From a virus, in IMG/VR virus record IMGVR_UViG_3300037882_003354, positions 248,001 through 312,000 of that record: a stretch of 64,000 nt of DNA; one strand, given 5' to 3'. A program made the position numbers and the translations under genes. Below, one piece after another: positions 63,741-64,000 of the stretch. The stretch's first letter is position 1; every line of letters begins with the position of its first letter. The notes below the pieces were generated by a model. It had not been told where the DNA came from, did no database searches, and worked only from the letters and a program-made list of their open reading frames with translations.

Positions 63741-64000
63741 ATGAAGGAACGGTTCAAACAATTTTATATGGATGTGGCTGAACGAACAGCCCAATTGTCG
63801 CGAGCCAAACGATTGCAAGTGGGAAGTTTGGTGGTCAAAGATGACAGCATCATCAGTTACGGATATAATGGAACTCCCGCAGGCTGGGATAATGTGTGCG
63901 AAAATGTCATTGGATATGGCACTGATGGTATGCCAGTGTTGAAAACCCGACCAGAAGTGCTGCATGCAGAAATGAATTGTCTGATGAAGCTGGCCAAAGG
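63741..64000 (+). CDS. cd: dCMP deaminase (partial, N-terminal)
   Basis: 86 residues in the window; the gene continues past the right edge. The zinc site starts with EVLHAEMN (H-A-E). VGSLVVKDDSIISYGYNGTPAGWDN and the acidic segment before it match T4 dCMP deaminase, with the PCxxC part outside the window. It makes dUMP for thymidylate synthase, whose gene is also present here. It follows the oxygenase with 1 base between. Confidence 0.9.
   Translation, partial: MKERFKQFYMDVAERTAQLSRAKRLQVGSLVVKDDSIISYGYNGTPAGWDNVCENVIGYGTDGMPVLKTRPEVLHAEMNCLMKLAK

Overview
The window is a contiguous piece of a large T4-like (tailed, contractile-type) bacteriophage genome. The evidence is a T4-style replication set (family-B DNA polymerase gp43, sliding clamp gp45, clamp-loader ATPase gp44, RNase H/FEN nuclease), thymidylate synthase, DHFR and dCMP deaminase, PhoH, a GroES/gp31-like cochaperonin, short-tail-fibre-type collar proteins, and TATAAATA-like late promoters. 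Many small proteins resemble hypothetical proteins I know from marine and freshwater T4-like phages. The host is probably Gram-negative: there is an i-spanin/o-spanin pair, a GH19 endolysin, and heptose-type sugar kinase and nucleotidyltransferase genes. The exact host cannot be told from the sequence. No integrase, IS element, rRNA or CRISPR array was seen.

Layout. 1-1.5 kb (+) holds tail/fibre genes. 1.5-14.3 kb (-) holds nucleotide metabolism, a MoxR-ATPase/VWA-metallopeptidase pair, RNase H, QueE, HIT, PfkB, PRTase and a glycosyltransferase. 14.6-21 kb (-) holds QueD, DpdA, clamp, DNA polymerase and a DsbA-like protein. 21.2-29.8 kb (-) is a block of probable head-internal cargo: a Dps-like ferritin, three nucleotidyltransferase-fold proteins, a large modular protein with VAE|G-type sites, and several proteins sharing an N-terminal M-x3-[DE]-[LF]-[LIF]-x-E tag. 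30-36.5 kb (-) holds ClpA, peptide deformylase, DnaJ and a lysis cassette. 36.5-44 kb holds PhoH (+), clamp loader, cochaperonin and a collar fibre. 44.2-50.3 kb (-) is one 2039-residue fibre gene with collagen-like and 17-residue repeats and a C-terminal S74 self-cleaving chaperone. 50.4-64 kb (+) is accessory: many glycosyltransferases, methyltransferases, about twelve tRNAs, a probable structured RNA, an RNA polymerase omega homologue, TilS, a kinase, a phosphoesterase and dCMP deaminase.

How it fits together. QueE, QueD and DpdA point to 7-deazaguanine substitution in phage DNA; FolE and QueC are not in the window. ClpA, DnaJ, PDF and the GroES-like protein form a proteostasis set. TilS lies next to a CAU-anticodon tRNA, suggesting phage-made tRNA-Ile2. 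A coherent set of host-type sigma70 promoters (TTGAC[AT]-N17-TATA[CA]T and close variants) precedes the early genes and tRNAs, whereas TATAAATA-like boxes precede structural genes.

The strongest unexplained signals are: (1) three tRNA genes whose acceptor stems continue outward into 11-15 more base pairs of flanking inverted repeat; (2) a 350-nt multi-hairpin RNA between tRNA-Lys and tRNA-Ser, with a perfect 22-bp closing stem; (3) the shared N-terminal tag and repeated internal VAE sites of the 21-29 kb block; and (4) the phage omega subunit. Everything rests on reading the sequence; no database search was run.
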